Positions 47,525-49,104 of a stretch of DNA of 49,104 nucleotides are shown one piece after another. Origin of the DNA: an uncultured Eubacteriales bacterium. GTDB taxonomy: Bacteria; Bacillota; Clostridia; Oscillospirales; Acutalibacteraceae. The stretch spans positions 1 to 49,104 of the forward strand of contig CAKSWC010000015.1 of NCBI GenBank assembly GCA_934511365.1, written 5' to 3'. The position numbers and the translations under genes were made by a program. The notes under the pieces were generated by a model that searched no databases, was not told where the DNA came from, and saw only the letters and a program-made list of their open reading frames with translations. The first letter of the stretch is position 1. Each line of letters opens with the position of its first letter.

Positions 47525-48259
47525 ATGGAATCACTCATTCCTTTATTTGATCCGATTCGCGGCGTAAGTTTGCTTGCGCTTTTTGTAAAAATGTTTCTTG
47601 CCGTTGTTTTCGGCGGTCTTATCGGTCTTGAAAGGGGTCATAAACACCGCGCGGCCGGCAGTCGTACATATATGATTGTTTGTCTCGGTGCTGCGCTGAC
47701 GATTATTCTCAGCCAATATGACAACTGGTTGATTACCGAGGCATGGAAAGAAGTTTGTGAGCTTCTCGGAAGAAAAGTTGATGTTTCAAGATATGCTGCA
47801 AAAGTTATCGGTGGAATCGGTTTTCTCGGTGCCGGAACAATTATCGTTACCGGCCGGCAGGAAGTCAAGGGTCTAACCACCGCCGCAGGTCTTTGGACTT
47901 CGGCTTGCATGGGGCTTGCGATCGGCTCCGGCTATTACGAATGCGCAATTCTTGCGTTTTTTCTCATTCTTTTCACAACGGTTGTTCTTGAAAAAGTCAG
48001 CTCTTGGGTTGTTTCAAGAGCGCGGAACATGGATCTTTATGTTGAGTTTGAAAAGATGGAAGATCTCGGAGAGATTATTAACACAATTAAAACCATGGAT
48101 ATTCAGATTTTTGACGTTGACATCCAGCGGGAGAAGCAGTCCAACGGCGTCACTGTAGGCGCGGTTATATCCTCGCGCCTGCCGAAAAAGGAAACGCACT
48201 CGCACGTCATGTCTAAAATTTCAAAATTTGATTTTGTAACTGTAGTCGATGAGATTTAA
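47525..48259 (+). CDS. MgtC/SapB-family membrane protein, first copy
   Basis: 244 residues with about five membrane helices and a soluble C-terminal domain (about 165-244) that may be ACT-like. Family signatures are G-G-L-I-G-L-E-R-G, G-I-G-F-L-G-A-G-T-I and K-G-L-T-T-A-A-G-L-W. MgtC proteins are tied to Mg2+ limitation and ATP synthase control in pathogens; in gut Firmicutes the role is unknown. Its membrane part is clearly similar to the next gene. GGAGG precedes the ATG. Confidence 0.92.
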   Translation: MESLIPLFDPIRGVSLLALFVKMFLAVVFGGLIGLERGHKHRAAGSRTYMIVCLGAALTIILSQYDNWLITEAWKEVCELLGRKVDVSRYAAKVIGGIGFLGAGTIIVTGRQEVKGLTTAAGLWTSACMGLAIGSGYYECAILAFFLILFTTVVLEKVSSWVVSRARNMDLYVEFEKMEDLGEIINTIKTMDIQIFDVDIQREKQSNGVTVGAVISSRLPKKETHSHVMSKISKFDFVTVVDEI

Positions 48260-48280
48260 CATTGTTTCGGAGGTTTGATT

Positions 48281-48961
48281 ATGCTTCATTTTTTGGATCC
48301 GCTGAGAGAAATTACACTTCTTGCAGTTTTTGTCAAAATGTTTTGTGCAGTTCTTTGCGGTGGTGCAATCGGAATTGAGCGCGAGAGAAAGCGTCGTACT
48401 GCTGGGTTCAGAACACATATTCTTATTTGCCTGGGTGCAACTATGACAACAATGATCAGTCATTATATGTTCAGATATCTTCATTTATATACGGATGTCT
48501 CGCGTCTCGGCGCGGCTGTTGTTGCAGGTATAGGTTTCATCGGTGCCGGAACGATTATTGTTACAAAGCGCCGCCAGATTAAGGGCCTGACAACCGCTGC
48601 CGGCCTTTGGACCTGTGCCATTATCGGCCTTTCAATCGGCGCCGGGTACTATGAAGCAGGAATTCTTGCAACGATTATTATCCTCCTTGCGGAAATATTC
48701 TTTTCCCGTTTTGAATATTGGGTGCTGGACAGCGCAAGGAACATCAACATCTATGTTGAATACACCGGAAACGATAACCTTGACGCGCTCATTTTGATCC
48801 TCAAGACCTACCGCGTTGTTATTCTTGACCTTGAAATAACAAAATCGGGAGCAAATTCCTGCGCAATTTTTCAGCTCCAACTTCCGAAAAAGCTTTCTCA
48901 TGATAAAATCATGACGGTTATTTCCGCCTCCGAAGGTATCATCTCCGTTGAGGAACTGTAA
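48281..48961 (+). CDS. MgtC/SapB-family membrane protein, second copy
   Basis: 226 residues with the same layout as the previous gene: I-G-I-E-R-E-R-K, G-I-G-F-I-G-A-G-T-I and K-G-L-T-T-A-A-G-L-W, then a C-terminal soluble domain that differs more. The two are tandem paralogues, 21 bases apart, from a duplication old enough for clear divergence. I start at the ATG 48281, seven bases behind GGAGG; a TTG at 48275 is in frame but too close to it. The gene ends before the terminator at 48991-49026. Confidence 0.92.
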   Translation: MLHFLDPLREITLLAVFVKMFCAVLCGGAIGIERERKRRTAGFRTHILICLGATMTTMISHYMFRYLHLYTDVSRLGAAVVAGIGFIGAGTIIVTKRRQIKGLTTAAGLWTCAIIGLSIGAGYYEAGILATIIILLAEIFFSRFEYWVLDSARNINIYVEYTGNDNLDALILILKTYRVVILDLEITKSGANSCAIFQLQLPKKLSHDKIMTVISASEGIISVEEL

Positions 48962-48990
48962 CAGCGTTTTCGGGTGATAATTAATGAATA

Positions 48991-49026
48991 AACAGCCGGG
49001 TGCCTCGTTTGAGACACCCGGCTGTT
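48991..49026 (+). terminator. Terminator of the mgtC genes
   Basis: AACAGCCGGGTG pairs with CACCCGGCTGTT, with further inner pairs CTC/GAG. Only TATAT follows before the intron begins, so the original T tract may have been interrupted by the insertion. Confidence 0.83.
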
Positions 49027-49032
49027 ATATGT

Positions 49033-49104
49033 GTGTGCTCGGCACGCGTAATAACTTGGTGGTGAAAGTCCACTACAGACTTGGCAGTAGGAACTGTTAG
49101 CCGA
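49033..49104 (+). mobile_element. 5' end of a group II intron (truncated by window)
   Basis: GTGTGCTCGG at 49033 fits the GUGYG start of group II introns. The domain I segment that follows, with GGTGGTGAAAGTCC and GGAACTGTTAGCCGA, is the type seen in Firmicutes group II introns with a reverse transcriptase. The exact first base could also be 49031. It lies seven bases after a terminator stem, the preferred site of class C introns. The maturase gene would lie beyond the window. Confidence 0.72.

Overview
The window reads as ordinary core chromosome of a low-to-moderate GC, Gram-positive member of the Clostridia. The gene content fits an Oscillospirales/Ruminococcaceae-type anaerobe best, but this is inferred from families and gene order, not from a database match. 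Supporting signs are T-box leaders on pheS and alaS, an ECF vitamin-transporter module next to truA, a spoIVFA/spoIVFB-like pair followed by the TIGR03960/TIGR03936 radical-SAM pair, the rplS-lepB-rbgA order, TTGACA/TATAAT promoters with GGAGG ribosome sites, and tRNA genes that encode their own CCA. I see no rRNA, CRISPR array, prophage or complete IS element.

Layout. 1-350: tRNA-Ala (cut by one base at the window edge) and tRNA-Leu(CAG). 452-2850: a metal-efflux unit made of a free-standing HMA metallochaperone and a CPC-type Zn/Cd/Pb P-type ATPase behind a promoter carrying ArsR/SmtB-like operators, then a tiny promoter-RBS-9-codon-hairpin unit. 2865-4445 (minus): tsaE-tsaB-rpiB (t6A tRNA modification and pentose phosphate isomerisation), divergent from a rodA-type SEDS gene. 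5951-9712 (minus): a zinc-ribbon protein and the pheS-pheT operon with its T-box leader. 10140-14124 (plus): NAD(P)HX repair enzyme, iron alcohol dehydrogenase, a lipoprotein and an EndoA/MazF toxin with no antitoxin gene. 14223-15665 (minus): an amino-acid permease. 15956-21503: T-box-controlled alaS-hinT-PRTase-comEC.

21592-35727: a secreted SGNH hydrolase, tRNA-Leu(UAA) on the minus strand, ruvCAB-glmM-methyltransferase-ecfA1A2T-truA-DUF5711 in a nearly gapless array (recombination, cell-wall precursor, micronutrient uptake, tRNA pseudouridine), then CvpA-pgsA and a Clp ATPase with a zinc finger in place of the usual N-domain. 35873-36383: tRNA-Gly, -Arg, -His and -Gln. 36478-39456 (minus): a DUF5058 membrane protein, a second membrane protein and an anchored M20 peptidase, apparently one functional unit. 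39646-45193: a KtrB-type potassium channel, M23 and M50 proteases and the two radical-SAM-associated genes. 45217-48961: rplS, signal peptidase, rbgA and two tandem MgtC paralogues. The last ~70 bases are the 5' end of a group II intron sitting just behind the mgtC terminator.

The least ordinary observations are a dispersed intergenic repeat (core AACCGCCGGTTAACTGA, at least four good copies and three weaker ones), the DUF5058/partner/M20 cluster, the M23-M50 pair at the spoIVF position with an intact M23 active site, the operator array of the metal-efflux unit, and the intron at the right edge. I did not find a clearly new defence or biosynthetic system; most of the window is housekeeping.
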